A stretch of 64,000 bases of DNA from UBA5342 sp965662645 (GTDB taxonomy: Bacteria; Bacteroidota; Bacteroidia; Bacteroidales; UBA5342). Both the position numbers and the translations under genes were made by a program. The stretch is taken from assembly GCA_965662645.1 (NCBI GenBank), contig CBFIII010000003.1:73557-137556 (forward strand), in the 5' to 3' direction. This document shows positions 1 through 9,403 of the stretch, in pieces (the first letter of the stretch is position 1; the number at the start of each line of letters is the position of its first letter). Below the pieces are notes generated by a model. That model worked only from the letters and a program-made list of their open reading frames with translations, had not been told where the DNA came from and did not search any database.

Positions 1-867
1 ATTGCTAGTTCCTGAAGAGTAATAATAATAAGTTCCTACAGGGTAAACGAGTTTCTTATTCCATGTGTATTTTGCAAAATCACTGGTTTTGTGTAGCATC
101 ACTGTGACATCGGATAGATTGCCATAATCCTCATTCCATTTTAGTCCGCTATTCATCTGCAATAGAGACTTCATCGTAATGTTTTTACGCTCGTCTTTTT
201 GCCATTCTTCTACTGGTAGAGGGGTGTTGATGTTTAGTTTTCCTTGATCTGATCTGAGCCCTATTAATGTGCTGGTTAGGCTTTTTGCCATAGACCAACT
301 TAAGAATCGTGTGTCTTTGTTGAAATCCTCACGGTAACGTTCTACTACGGGAATCCCTTTATAAACTACCATAAAGCCAAAGGTGCCTGCCATACTTCCT
401 GTATCACTAAAAACTCTATTCGACAATTCTTGTATTTTTAAAATGTCGATATCTTGAGGAATAGTATCGGGCATCACATTACCTAATGGCCAAGCTACTG
501 TATCAGGGAGGTAGGATAGGGAGCGGTTTATTTTGGGTAACCGACTTTTATACGTTTCTTCATCAATGTCTTTTATAAGAGAACAGCCATAGTCTTCGGT
601 GAAAACGGCTGTTGATTTTGACCATAGAAAACGACTTGTTACCCTTTTGTTATCGTAGTCAATGGTGTTATCGGTATATTTTATGTATGAGAAATTGAGG
701 TTTTCATTTTCCATTGATTCTTGTGTTCGTCCACTGATAAATACCGCTGACGATAGGTTTTTAGCAGCATACCCCGTAATAATTGGCATGAGCAAATTGA
801 GATAATACACACCACCTACGAGGGCTAATAAAATGACAAATAGGATAATTCGACCAATTTTTTTCAT
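1..867 (-). CDS. Serine hydrolase, beta-lactamase/class C family (3' end cut off by window)
   Basis: The reading frame starts at the ATG at 865-867 and stays open to the window edge, giving 289 residues of an incomplete protein. The N-terminus has a hydrophobic segment of about 20 residues after MKKIGR, so it is probably membrane-anchored or exported. An S-x-x-K motif (SMAK, Ser192/Lys195) and a later Y-S-S-G-T-S-N stretch at the cut edge match the nucleophile and second motif of class C beta-lactamase, penicillin-binding and 6-aminohexanoate hydrolase-like enzymes. The third (KTG-type) motif would lie outside the window. The substrate cannot be told; in this family it may be a beta-lactam, a peptide or an ester. 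Confidence 0.8.
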   Translation of the reverse strand, partial: MKKIGRIILFVILLALVGGVYYLNLLMPIITGYAAKNLSSAVFISGRTQESMENENLNFSYIKYTDNTIDYDNKRVTSRFLWSKSTAVFTEDYGCSLIKDIDEETYKSRLPKINRSLSYLPDTVAWPLGNVMPDTIPQDIDILKIQELSNRVFSDTGSMAGTFGFMVVYKGIPVVERYREDFNKDTRFLSWSMAKSLTSTLIGLRSDQGKLNINTPLPVEEWQKDERKNITMKSLLQMNSGLKWNEDYGNLSDVTVMLHKTSDFAKYTWNKKLVYPVGTYYYYSSGTSN

Positions 868-907
868 TATGAATTGTTTTATCGTTTATGAATTGATAAT
901 TAAGCGA

Positions 908-938
908 CAAAAATAACTGTTTTATATTAGTTTACATA
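908..938 (-). promoter_or_regulatory. Bacteroidetes-type promoter for the serine hydrolase gene
   Basis: On the minus strand a TATTTTTG -7 element (908-915) matches TAnnTTTG. A TATG (3 of 4 to TTTG) lies at 935-938, 19 nt upstream. The predicted start is about 35 nt before the ATG. Confidence 0.45.
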
Positions 939-1033
939 AAATTATGAGATATAAATGAATGATCCAACAGCAAGTTATGGAGAATTAAATTTACAATGTG
1001 TGTTTCAATTTCTGAAGTGCTATTATAAACAAA

Positions 1034-1068
1034 AAGGGCAGTAACTATAAAAAATAGCCGCTGCCCTT
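1034..1068 (-). terminator. Rho-independent terminator of the tricorn-like gene
   Basis: An 8-bp perfect stem (AAGGGCAG at 1034-1041 with CTGCCCTT at 1061-1068) is followed on the minus strand by a T-rich run. It lies about 20 nt past the stop codon of the minus-strand protease gene. Confidence 0.65.
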
Positions 1069-1089
1069 CATTATCTAAAAATATCTAAT

Positions 1090-4000
1090 TTATCGTGTTT
1101 CGTACGCTGCGTGAGGAGGTTTTACAAAAGGTTCTGTTTCTAATTTCTCAAGAATAACCTTAATTGATTCTTCCAACTGTGGATCGGTGCCTTTCGCTAA
1201 CTGACTGGCATCTTCATCTACCTCAATGTCGGGATCTACGCCGTGTCCTTCAAGGAACCATTCTCCATTGGGGTCATACAAACGGAATGTGGGTACTGTT
1301 ACCATGCCACCATCAATCAACTGTGGTGCACCAGAGATACCTATCAATCCGCCCCAAGTGCGTGTGCCAATTAATTCGCCTAAGCCTGCTTTGCGGAAGT
1401 AGTCGGGGAAAGCATCACCTCCTGAGCCAGACCATCCATTTATCATCATTACTTTAGGACCAAAATGACCTACATAAGGCACTTGACGGTCTATACCTGT
1501 GCGTCCAGCAATGTAAGAGTAGGGGGCACGGTTGAGCAATTCTATAAAACGATCCGGGATTTGGCCTCCACTATTCCAACGGTCATCAATAATTAACGCC
1601 GATTTAGTCCATTGTCCCATAAACTGACGGAGCAATTCGCTTTGTCCTTCAACACCCGTATTAGGGACATAAATATAACCCGCTTGCCCATTGGTGGCTT
1701 CTTCTACACGTTTGCGTTTACTTTCAATCCATTCTAAATGGCGTAGTTGGTATTCATTTTTTATGGTTTTTACCACTACTTTACGTGCTCCCTTTTTTTC
1801 GGGTTTATCATTTACTAAAAGTTCTACCGATTTATTTCCCATATTCTCGAAGGCTGCAAAAGGAGATTTGGTCACATCAACAGGAACGCCATTTACAGCT
1901 AATAGGAAGTCGCCTTCTTTTACATCTAAACCTGGTGCCATTAAAGGCGAACGTCCTTCTGCATCCCAAGGACTACCATTAACAATATGAGCTATTTTAT
2001 AAGCTCCATCGGTAAAATCAAAATTCACGCCTAAGTATCCAACACCTATCCTTAAGGCGTGTTCATAGTCTCCACCTCCTTTGTAGGAATGTGAGGAACT
2101 CATTTCGCCAATCATCTCTCCTAATACAAAGTTAACATCCCAACGGGTAACGCACTGCTCAAGCAAGGGTAAATACTGATCGTAAACGCCTTGCCAATCG
2201 ACGCCATGCATGTTTTTATCATAGAAAAAGTCACGTTCTAAACGCCAAGCATCTCTATAGATTTGTTTCCATTCTTTTTTAGGGTTAACTGTCATTTGTA
2301 TGTCTCCAAGATCAATGGTTTCTTTCATCGATTGGCCTGCTGCTACCTTAATAACGGAGGCTTTAGAACCTTTTATCGCTAGTATGTTTTTTTTGTTAGC
2401 GGCTAACTGATAACCAGTAATGTCGTTGATAATGGTTTTTTCTTCGCGTTCCTTTATATCATAATATTTCAAATTACGTTTTTTCTCGTGGTTCAGATAG
2501 AGAATTTTACCATCTACAGCTGCTAATGAACTATAATCTCCAGCACTAGGAGGTAGTAATACTATGCGTTCTTCTATGCCGTCTATTTCTATTTTAGTGC
2601 TTTCTTTTTTCTTCTTTTTAGTTTCTTTTTTCTTGTCTTTATTCTTTTCTTCTTTTTTTTCTTCATCCGTTTTTTCTTTATCTTTTTCTTTGACAATTTC
2701 TACTTTATCATTACGAAAAGCTAATGGAGATTCAATTTCTTTAGTTAAAGGTAAAGCGGCTAACCTAGTTGCTTTTGTGTAAATCCACGTTCCTTGAAAA
2801 TCAGAATATTCTGCATTGAATTTTCGTTTTGTTAAGAAAAAGATATATTTACTATCGGTAGAGAATACGGGATCCCAATCATTATAAAAACCGCTAGTCA
2901 GTACTTGTTTTTTACGTTTTTTCACATTATAAACCGCAATCACACTGTTCTTGGTTTTGCAATCTGCAGCCCAAGTAAACCATTCGCTATTTTTATCCCA
3001 GTCCACTGAAAAGTTATTGACCGTATATTGGCCTCCAGAATTTAGACTATCGACAATCACGACTTCTTTACTGTCCACAAATAGGAGTTTAATTTCCAAA
3101 TCTTGTTCAACAAAAACAATTTTTTTACTGTCTGGTGACCACATTATTTCATAACGATAGCCTTCTGAAAAGTCCGTGATTTCTTCTTCAGTTTCCTCTT
3201 CCATATTGCGTAATACCAGTTGATATTCGCCCGATTTATCACTCCAATAGGCCAGGTATTTGCCGTTTGGTGACCAAGCAGGATAGCGTTCTGCTACACC
3301 TGAGCTTTGGGTTAAATTAGCGGTGTATCCGTGTTCTACTGGTACTGAAAATATTTCTCCGCGCGCTTCTACTGCTACACGTTTAGCATCGTGAGAAATG
3401 AAATAGTTTGAAATATGACCTTGTACTTTTTTAGTCTTAGGTATCAGTGTGAGTTGATCCGAGATTAAGTTGACTTGAACTTCGTTGCTTTTTTCATTTG
3501 ATAAATTATAAAGATAGAGTTTGCCGCCAGCTTCATACACTATGTCTTCTGAACCCATAGATGGAAAATGTACATCATAATCATCATAATGAGTCAGTTG
3601 TTCAAGTGCTTTTGTGTTGGTATCATAAACCCAAAGGTTGGCTCGTTTGTTTTCTCCTCGGTCCGAAAGGAAATAGACTTTATCGCCTTTGATCATAGGT
3701 AATTCATCGTTGGCATCACTCTTCGCAATCTTTTCAGCTTCTAAAGTCTTGAGATTCATTATCCAGATATCTGGTGCCATTCCACCTTCATACCTTTTCC
3801 ATGTTCTAAATAAGCGGGTTTTGTCAGTAAAGGCTATAGTATTACCGTCGTTAGAAAAGGAACCAAACTCTGCATATTGCATAGGTAGTTTTTCAGGCAA
3901 ACCGGATTCTAATCCTGTTAAGTAGAATTGATTCCATCGGTCTTTGCCACTTTCTCTTGCTGAAGCAAAGAGGATTTGTTTACCATTGGGATGCCAATCT

Positions 4001-4332
4001 ACTACACGGTCAGCATAACCGTGCCAAGTGAGTTGGGTAGGTAATCCTCCACTGACAGGTATCGTATAGATATCGGTATTTCCATTGTAGTTGCCACTAA
4101 AAGCAATCGTTTTTCCATCAGGTGAGAATTTTGGTAACATTTCTTCTCCTTTAGGAGAACTTAATTTTGTGGCTGTTCCTCCTTCTTTTGCTACCACCCA
4201 TATGTCGCCCGCATAGGCAAAAACTATTTGAGTGTCACTAACATCGGGATAACGAAACATACGAGCATCGATCTGCGCAAACAAAGTGTAAGATAAACTA
4301 AGCAATAGTGTAATTGATAGGAATTTTTTCAT
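1090..4332 (-). CDS. Tricorn-like S41 peptidase with TolB/PD40 propeller and PDZ domain
   Basis: This 1080-residue protein is modelled on tricorn protease, which degrades oligopeptides. The start at 4330-4332 is preferred over an in-frame ATG 23 codons upstream because it puts a classic signal peptide (MKKFLSITLLLSLSYTLFAQ) at the N-terminus, so a periplasmic location is likely. The first 540 residues hold repeated PD40/WD-like motifs such as PKFSPDGK, VDWHPNGK and PAWSPNGK. A very charged Lys/Glu linker lies near 545-580. A PDZ domain follows around 760-845, then the S41 core. A His in SSSHSY near 747 and a Ser in GWSGSGGD near 968 fit the tricorn catalytic His and Ser. It stands alone, with its own terminator. 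Confidence 0.92.
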   Translation of the reverse strand: MKKFLSITLLLSLSYTLFAQIDARMFRYPDVSDTQIVFAYAGDIWVVAKEGGTATKLSSPKGEEMLPKFSPDGKTIAFSGNYNGNTDIYTIPVSGGLPTQLTWHGYADRVVDWHPNGKQILFASARESGKDRWNQFYLTGLESGLPEKLPMQYAEFGSFSNDGNTIAFTDKTRLFRTWKRYEGGMAPDIWIMNLKTLEAEKIAKSDANDELPMIKGDKVYFLSDRGENKRANLWVYDTNTKALEQLTHYDDYDVHFPSMGSEDIVYEAGGKLYLYNLSNEKSNEVQVNLISDQLTLIPKTKKVQGHISNYFISHDAKRVAVEARGEIFSVPVEHGYTANLTQSSGVAERYPAWSPNGKYLAYWSDKSGEYQLVLRNMEEETEEEITDFSEGYRYEIMWSPDSKKIVFVEQDLEIKLLFVDSKEVVIVDSLNSGGQYTVNNFSVDWDKNSEWFTWAADCKTKNSVIAVYNVKKRKKQVLTSGFYNDWDPVFSTDSKYIFFLTKRKFNAEYSDFQGTWIYTKATRLAALPLTKEIESPLAFRNDKVEIVKEKDKEKTDEEKKEEKNKDKKKETKKKKKESTKIEIDGIEERIVLLPPSAGDYSSLAAVDGKILYLNHEKKRNLKYYDIKEREEKTIINDITGYQLAANKKNILAIKGSKASVIKVAAGQSMKETIDLGDIQMTVNPKKEWKQIYRDAWRLERDFFYDKNMHGVDWQGVYDQYLPLLEQCVTRWDVNFVLGEMIGEMSSSHSYKGGGDYEHALRIGVGYLGVNFDFTDGAYKIAHIVNGSPWDAEGRSPLMAPGLDVKEGDFLLAVNGVPVDVTKSPFAAFENMGNKSVELLVNDKPEKKGARKVVVKTIKNEYQLRHLEWIESKRKRVEEATNGQAGYIYVPNTGVEGQSELLRQFMGQWTKSALIIDDRWNSGGQIPDRFIELLNRAPYSYIAGRTGIDRQVPYVGHFGPKVMMINGWSGSGGDAFPDYFRKAGLGELIGTRTWGGLIGISGAPQLIDGGMVTVPTFRLYDPNGEWFLEGHGVDPDIEVDEDASQLAKGTDPQLEESIKVILEKLETEPFVKPPHAAYETR

Positions 4333-4657
4333 TTGTAATAGAATTTTAATGGTCAAATATTTTCGGTAATAAATATTGTACGATGTTAAAACAAAATGCA
4401 TTATAATCCAAATTTTTAGGAAAAAATGACGTTTACGGTTATCAGTAATATTTAGTGACGTGTTTTTAATGTAAAGTGAATTCTAGCCATAAATGCAATT
4501 TTATTATTAAAATAACATTCTCTCCATAATAAAGGTAGGACTTTTATAGTTGAATCTCTTTTCTGTGCTTACTTTCGTTTCAACATTCTTAATGTACTTA
4601 TCAGTTAGAATTGAGAAGTCCAATTTTTTCTCTTCTATTGGTAATTAGAAAGTCCTT
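4333..4657. other. Intergenic region between divergent protease and PLP-enzyme genes
   Basis: This stretch must hold the promoter of the minus-strand tricorn-like gene. Only an imperfect -7 (AATATTTG on the minus strand near 4354) is visible. No RNA gene or credible coding frame was seen. Confidence 0.4.
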
Positions 4658-4689
4658 TTTGGATTTGTTAGTTTGATTGTCTAAATTTG
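4658..4689 (+). promoter_or_regulatory. Promoter of the class V aminotransferase gene
   Basis: TTTG at 4658-4661 and TAAATTTG at 4682-4689 with a 20-nt spacer match the Bacteroidetes -33/-7 consensus. The predicted start near 4696 gives a leader of about 60 nt to the ATG at 4758. Confidence 0.6.
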
Positions 4690-4757
4690 ATGTGCAATGA
4701 AAATTGAGAGTAGTCAGTGTAAAACTATTTTGCATAGTAACGTTAATACTGTATTTA

Positions 4758-6227
4758 ATGAGTGAATTAGAATTGTATTTTAAGCCTTTTAGAGAGAACA
4801 TAATTGGCAATAAGGGCATTTATACCTCACCTTATGGTGAACAAAACATTATTTATGCCGACTGGTTAGCTACTGGGCGATTATACAAGGGTATTGAGGA
4901 TAAAATAATACATGATTTTGGTCCATTTGTTGCCAATACGCATACTGAAACAAGTGAAACGGGTACACGTATGACATTGGCTTATCATAAAGCACAAAAA
5001 ATTATCAAAGAACATGTGAATGCCAATAAAGACGATGTTATTATAGCTGCAGGTTTTGGTATGACTGCTGTGGTTAATAAGTTGATTCGGATATTAGGTT
5101 TGCGCTCGTGTGGAGTGCTTAACGGAAAGCAATGTTTGAAAGAAGTTGAGAAACCTGTCGTTTTTATCTCTCATATGGAGCATCATTCTAACCATACCTC
5201 TTGGTTAGGGTCTAATGCTGAAGTTATTATTGTGCCACCAGCAAAAGATTTAACCGTTGATCCTGAAGAATTAAGAAGACTGTTAGAGAAGTATAAGGAT
5301 CGTCAGTTTAAGATTGGTGCATTTACGGCATGTTCTAATGTGACAGGAGTACACACGCCCATTTATAAGTTGGCTAGAATAATACATGAATATAATGGAA
5401 TGGCTCTCGTTGATTTTGCAGCGTCGGCACCTTACGATGAAATAAATATGCACCCTGAGGAAGAAAAGGAGAAGTTGGACGGTATTTATTTCAGCCCTCA
5501 TAAGTTTCTAGGAGGTCCAGGTGCTTCAGGCGTATTGATTTTTGATTCAAAATTTTATTCTAGCGTTACGCCAGATAATCCTGGTGGCGGTACTGTTGAT
5601 TGGACCAATCCTTGGAATCAAGTTAAATATATTGAAGATATTGAAGCGCGAGAGGATGGAGGTACACCTGGATTTTTGCAGCTCATAAAAGCAGCACTTG
5701 CTTTTCAGTTGAAAAGTAAAATGGGTATTGCAAATATAGTGGCTCGCGAGAAAGAATTGTTACGTATTGTTTTTCCTAGATTAAAGAAGATGCGTGGTGT
5801 TCATATCTTAGCAGAGCATATTGAAGATCGCTTAGCTGTCATTTCTTTTTATATTGAAAAGGTCCATTTTAACTTAGTTGTAAAGTTATTAAGTGATAGA
5901 TTTGGTGTTCAGATGCGGGGTGGATGTGCTTGTGCAGGTACCTACGGTCACTATCTATTAAAAGTAACTCACGAAAAATCACAGACTATAACTGATCTAA
6001 TAAATCATGGTGACTTATCAAAAAAACCAGGATGGATACGTTGGTCTTTGCATCCTACCACTACTGATGCAGAGGTTTATTTTATATTAGATGCTATTCA
6101 TCAGATCGTTAATCATAAGGATGAATGGGCTGAGGATTATAATTATGATATCCATAAAAATGAATTCTTTCATAAAAATAAGACCAATGAAGTAGATCAG
6201 CTTGTTGATACTTGGTTTCAATTGTAG
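4758..6227 (+). CDS. Class V aminotransferase-fold PLP enzyme (cysteine desulfurase/selenocysteine lyase-like)
   Basis: The 489-residue protein belongs to the fold type I class V aminotransferases. The PLP-binding lysine is in FSPHKFLGGPGASG (about Lys249). A Cys-containing loop GGCACAGTYGH (Cys390 and Cys392) sits where cysteine desulfurases carry their catalytic Cys. Upstream, SHMEHHSN and ACSNVTG match cofactor and substrate loops of this family. The ATG at 4758 is chosen over a TTG at 4704 because the upstream 18 residues look like leader DNA translated by chance. It is longer than typical IscS/SufS (about 400 aa), with an extended C-terminus. No suf or isc genes are adjacent, so its role in sulfur transfer or amino acid metabolism is open. 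Confidence 0.85.
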   Translation: MSELELYFKPFRENIIGNKGIYTSPYGEQNIIYADWLATGRLYKGIEDKIIHDFGPFVANTHTETSETGTRMTLAYHKAQKIIKEHVNANKDDVIIAAGFGMTAVVNKLIRILGLRSCGVLNGKQCLKEVEKPVVFISHMEHHSNHTSWLGSNAEVIIVPPAKDLTVDPEELRRLLEKYKDRQFKIGAFTACSNVTGVHTPIYKLARIIHEYNGMALVDFAASAPYDEINMHPEEEKEKLDGIYFSPHKFLGGPGASGVLIFDSKFYSSVTPDNPGGGTVDWTNPWNQVKYIEDIEAREDGGTPGFLQLIKAALAFQLKSKMGIANIVAREKELLRIVFPRLKKMRGVHILAEHIEDRLAVISFYIEKVHFNLVVKLLSDRFGVQMRGGCACAGTYGHYLLKVTHEKSQTITDLINHGDLSKKPGWIRWSLHPTTTDAEVYFILDAIHQIVNHKDEWAEDYNYDIHKNEFFHKNKTNEVDQLVDTWFQL

Positions 6228-6237
6228 GTTTAAGGAG

Positions 6238-6272
6238 GTTTGCTCCGTCTGTTTGCAGTGCGGTAGTTGAAA
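6238..6272 (+). repeat. Fragment of the triple-hairpin intergenic repeat
   Basis: The segment resembles only the last module (consensus like CTCCGTCTGCTTGTAGCGG) of the fuller repeats at 22170, 26639 and 62462. It lies just past the stop of the PLP-enzyme gene. The match is by eye and imperfect. Confidence 0.45.
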
Positions 6273-6293
6273 CGCTTTTGTTATAAGACAAAA

Positions 6294-6322
6294 AAATAGC
6301 ATCCCCAAATGAGATGCTATTT
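6294..6322. terminator. Bidirectional terminator between convergent genes
   Basis: A 10-bp perfect stem (AAATAGCATC/GATGCTATTT) with a 9-nt loop is flanked by T-rich DNA on both strands. It separates the plus-strand PLP-enzyme gene from minus-strand trxB. The minus-strand T-run is the better one. Confidence 0.75.
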
Positions 6323-6345
6323 AATAAATTATAGGTTGTTTTTCC

Positions 6346-7287
6346 TTATTGTTCTGATAGATAACGTTCTGTTTCTATAGCTGCCATACAGCCTGATCCT
6401 GCCGCTGTGACGGCTTGACGATATTGTGTGTCTTGTACATCTCCACAAGCAAATACACCTTCTACATTTGTTTTTGTAGAATCTGGTGCGGTGATGATAT
6501 AACCCACATCATCAGTTTTAAGGTAATCTTTAAAGATCTGTGAATTTGGGGTGTGCCCAATGGCTAAGAAAAAACCATCAATAGCTACATTTACCAGAGT
6601 TTCTTCTGGTGTGCCTTTGTCTTTATACAGTGTGACTCCTTCTACGCCATTATCTCCAAAAAGACCTTTGGTCTGATGTTTCCATAATACTTCGATGTTT
6701 TCAGTATCTATCACGCGTTTTTGCATGACTTTAGAAGCGCGTAACTCGTCGCGGCGTACAATAAGATAAACTTTTTCAGCAAGTCCTGCTAAATATATAG
6801 CTTCTTCAGCTGCTGTGTCGCCACCACCTACTACGGCCACTTTTTTGCCACGGTAGAAAAAACCGTCACAAGTAGCACAAGCCGAAACACCCATACCTGC
6901 ATATTTCTCTTCATCAGGAAGATCTAAATATTTGGCGGTAGCTCCCGTTGCTATGATTACGGTTTCGGCTTCTATGATCTTATTACCATCTATTGTGATT
7001 TTATAAGGTTTTGATGATAAGTCGGCTTCTGTTGCCATTCCAAAACGTACGTCAGCACCAAAACGCACGGCTTGGTTTTTAAAATCTTCCATCATTTCAG
7101 TTCCTGTGGTTCCTATCGGATAACCTGGGAAGTTTTCTACTTCCGTAGTGGTTGTTAATTGTCCACCAGGTTGCATTCCTTCGTACATTATAGGACTAAG
7201 GTTAGCACGTGAAGCATAAATTGCTGCAGTATATCCTGCAGGACCAGAGCCTATGATTAGGCATTTTGTTTTTTCATTTTGTTCCAT
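6346..7287 (-). CDS. trxB: Thioredoxin reductase
   Basis: The 313-residue flavoprotein transfers electrons from NADPH through FAD to thioredoxin in the cytoplasm. The FAD-binding GSGPAG motif is at residues 13-18, the redox-active CATC at Cys137/Cys140, and the NADPH-binding GGGDTAAEEA near 154-163. A C-terminal FACGD motif contacts FAD. Length and motif order are standard for low-molecular-weight bacterial TrxB. It is the last gene of a minus-strand run after a LolA-like gene (33-nt gap), and the terminator at 6294-6322 follows it. Several thioredoxin-fold proteins encoded further upstream (12.1 and 15.8 kb) could be indirect partners; that link is inference. Confidence 0.97.
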   Translation of the reverse strand: MEQNEKTKCLIIGSGPAGYTAAIYASRANLSPIMYEGMQPGGQLTTTTEVENFPGYPIGTTGTEMMEDFKNQAVRFGADVRFGMATEADLSSKPYKITIDGNKIIEAETVIIATGATAKYLDLPDEEKYAGMGVSACATCDGFFYRGKKVAVVGGGDTAAEEAIYLAGLAEKVYLIVRRDELRASKVMQKRVIDTENIEVLWKHQTKGLFGDNGVEGVTLYKDKGTPEETLVNVAIDGFFLAIGHTPNSQIFKDYLKTDDVGYIITAPDSTKTNVEGVFACGDVQDTQYRQAVTAAGSGCMAAIETERYLSEQ

Positions 7288-7320
7288 AATAGGTTCAATT
7301 TATCGAGTTTTTATTATTTT

Positions 7321-7947
7321 TTATCTTAGATCAATTATCTCAATGTCAGGATTCTGATCGGCATCGAAGATTAATTGCTTATCGTCTATCATTGTTTCTT
7401 TCCAAGAGGTGATATTTACACTGGTGACGATGGCATTTCTACTCTGTAATGCAAAAGCATTGAGTTGTTGTCCTTCTTTATTGATGTATAATGTTATTCT
7501 CACATAAGGTGATTTTTTATCTTCAGGGGTGAGTTCTATTATTGCTTTTTCTTCAGTTTCTTCTAAAATACGAAAGCGGTATCCTTTTTTATATAAAGTA
7601 AAGATAGATGCTGGTGTCACTTCATCTTTTTCTATAGCTTGAATGGTGACTTCTTTTTCTTCATCCATCACCAGCCATTGGGTTGTATTATCGCAATAGG
7701 TGGTGGTACCTGCCACTTTAAGTTTCGATTTGTTTTGTTTTAATAATAAAGATCCTTTTTCATTTTCTAATTCTTCGTTGTCACCTAATTTACTCACTTT
7801 AGCTTCGAAATCAATGACAAGGCCTTTATCTGTTTTTATTGAAGAGGCAAGAATATCTAAATATTTTTGCGCTGATGGATCATATTGTGAAAAGAGACTC
7901 AGACTTGTGAAAAGCAAAAGCGCACTTAGAAGTTTTTTTACCGTCAT
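7321..7947 (-). CDS. LolA-like outer membrane lipoprotein carrier family protein
   Basis: The 208-residue protein starts with a signal peptide (VKKLLSALLLFTSLSLFSQ) and is expected in the periplasm. The body has the alternating beta pattern and the LLLKQNKSKLKV...WLVMDEEKEVTI layout seen in Bacteroidetes LolA-like proteins, which shuttle lipoproteins to the outer membrane. It sits between radA (41-nt gap) and trxB (33-nt gap), probably in one transcript. No lolB, lolC or lolD gene is nearby. Sequence similarity across LolA is low, so the family call is good but the exact role is inferred. Confidence 0.8.
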   Translation of the reverse strand: MTVKKLLSALLLFTSLSLFSQYDPSAQKYLDILASSIKTDKGLVIDFEAKVSKLGDNEELENEKGSLLLKQNKSKLKVAGTTTYCDNTTQWLVMDEEKEVTIQAIEKDEVTPASIFTLYKKGYRFRILEETEEKAIIELTPEDKKSPYVRITLYINKEGQQLNAFALQSRNAIVTSVNITSWKETMIDDKQLIFDADQNPDIEIIDLR

Positions 7948-7988
7948 AATCGTTTGGTTTGAGTTGCTCCTAAGTTAGGAGAATAAGT

Positions 7989-9368
7989 TTATTCTTCTTT
8001 TTTAAATAAAAGCCTAAAAGCTTGAGATACTTTAGATACGGGGATGATTTCAATTGCATAGTCCGCATCATTAATGCTTTTGGCATTAGCATGTGGAACA
8101 AGTATCTTGCCAAATCCTAATTTCGCGGCTTCACTGATGCGTTGTTCTATACGTGCTACGGGGCGTATTTCCCCTGATAGTCCCACTTCTCCAGCCATAC
8201 AGATGTCTCTATCTAAGGCCATATCTACACTTGAAGAGAGTACTGCCGTAATGACAGCTAAGTCGATAGCTGGATCATTAACTTTTAGTCCGCCGGCTAT
8301 ATTTAGGAAGACGTCTTTTGCTCCAATCTTAAAGCCTACACGTTTTTCGAGTACTGCCAAAAGCATATTCATACGTTTGGTGTCAAACCCAGTAGTTGAG
8401 CGTTGTGGGGTGCCATAGGCTGCTGTGCTGACTAAGGCTTGTATTTCGATCAGGAAAGGACGAGCGCCTTCTATGGCTGCCGAAATACTGACACCGCTTA
8501 ATCCTAAATGTTCCGACGAAAGTAAAAGTTCCGAAGGGTTGCTCACCTCACGTAATCCGTTCTGTCGCATCTCAAAAATACCTAACTCAGAGGTGCTTCC
8601 AAAACGATTTTTGATGGAACGTAGGATGCGGTACATGTAATTCTGATCGCCTTCGAACTGAAGTACTGTATCTACGATGTGCTCTAATACTTTAGGTCCA
8701 GCTAAGTTGCCATCTTTAGTAATATGACCAATTAATAGTACGGGGACATTATATTCTTTGGCAAAACGCAGAATGAGTGCTGCGCTTTCTCGTACTTGTG
8801 ATACACTACCTGGTGATGATTCTACACGTTCGGTAGCCATCGTTTGTATAGAGTCTATAATGAGTAAGTCAGGGGATGTGTTTTTGATGTGAATAAAGGA
8901 TTTCTCTAGATTCGTTTCACTGACAATATAGCAGTTGTCCATATTGCCACCTACACGTTCTGCGCGTAACTTGATTTGTTGTGCGCTTTCTTCTCCTGAA
9001 ATATAGAGTACTTTTTTATGGGGTATTTGTAAGGCCATTTGTAGTACTAAGGTTGATTTCCCTATGCCGGGTTCTCCACCTAAAAGCACTAATGATCCTT
9101 TTACCAATCCTCCACCAAGGACGCGGTTGAATTCTTTATTGCCAGTATCAATGCGCTGTTCTTCGTTAGCTTCTACAGCCGAGATGGCTTGTGGCTTGGA
9201 ATTGATACTACCCATAATGTCTTTTATGGGGTTGCTTTTACTGCTTTTTTTTTCTACAATTTCTTCTACGTAGGTATTCCATTCGTCGCATGCAGGACAT
9301 TTACCTATCCATTTAGAAGATTCAGCACCACAGTTTTGACAGAAATAGGTGGTTTTTGTTTTAGCCAT
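7989..9368 (-). CDS. radA: DNA repair protein RadA
   Basis: The 459-residue protein is a RecA-like branch-migration ATPase used in recombinational repair. It has the N-terminal C4 zinc finger (CQNCG at residue 9, CPACDEW near 24), a Walker A GGEPGIGKST near residue 96, the RadA-specific KNRFG motif near 250, and a C-terminal Lon-protease-like domain. Length and order are typical. It follows der after a 107-nt gap containing a strong palindrome and leads into the lolA-like and trxB genes. Confidence 0.97.
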   Translation of the reverse strand: MAKTKTTYFCQNCGAESSKWIGKCPACDEWNTYVEEIVEKKSSKSNPIKDIMGSINSKPQAISAVEANEEQRIDTGNKEFNRVLGGGLVKGSLVLLGGEPGIGKSTLVLQMALQIPHKKVLYISGEESAQQIKLRAERVGGNMDNCYIVSETNLEKSFIHIKNTSPDLLIIDSIQTMATERVESSPGSVSQVRESAALILRFAKEYNVPVLLIGHITKDGNLAGPKVLEHIVDTVLQFEGDQNYMYRILRSIKNRFGSTSELGIFEMRQNGLREVSNPSELLLSSEHLGLSGVSISAAIEGARPFLIEIQALVSTAAYGTPQRSTTGFDTKRMNMLLAVLEKRVGFKIGAKDVFLNIAGGLKVNDPAIDLAVITAVLSSSVDMALDRDICMAGEVGLSGEIRPVARIEQRISEAAKLGFGKILVPHANAKSINDADYAIEIIPVSKVSQAFRLLFKKEE

Positions 9369-9403
9369 AGCTGATGAAATAGGTTTAGGATATTGGTGTA
9401 TAA

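Noticed and set aside
2564..2782. Open frame rich in Ser and Phe on the plus strand
   Set aside because: It is the reverse reading of the Lys/Glu-rich linker of the tricorn-like gene and has no independent support.
4704..4757. TTG start 18 codons upstream for the PLP enzyme
   Set aside because: The ATG at 4758 gives the natural N-terminus, and the upstream translation looks like untranslated leader.
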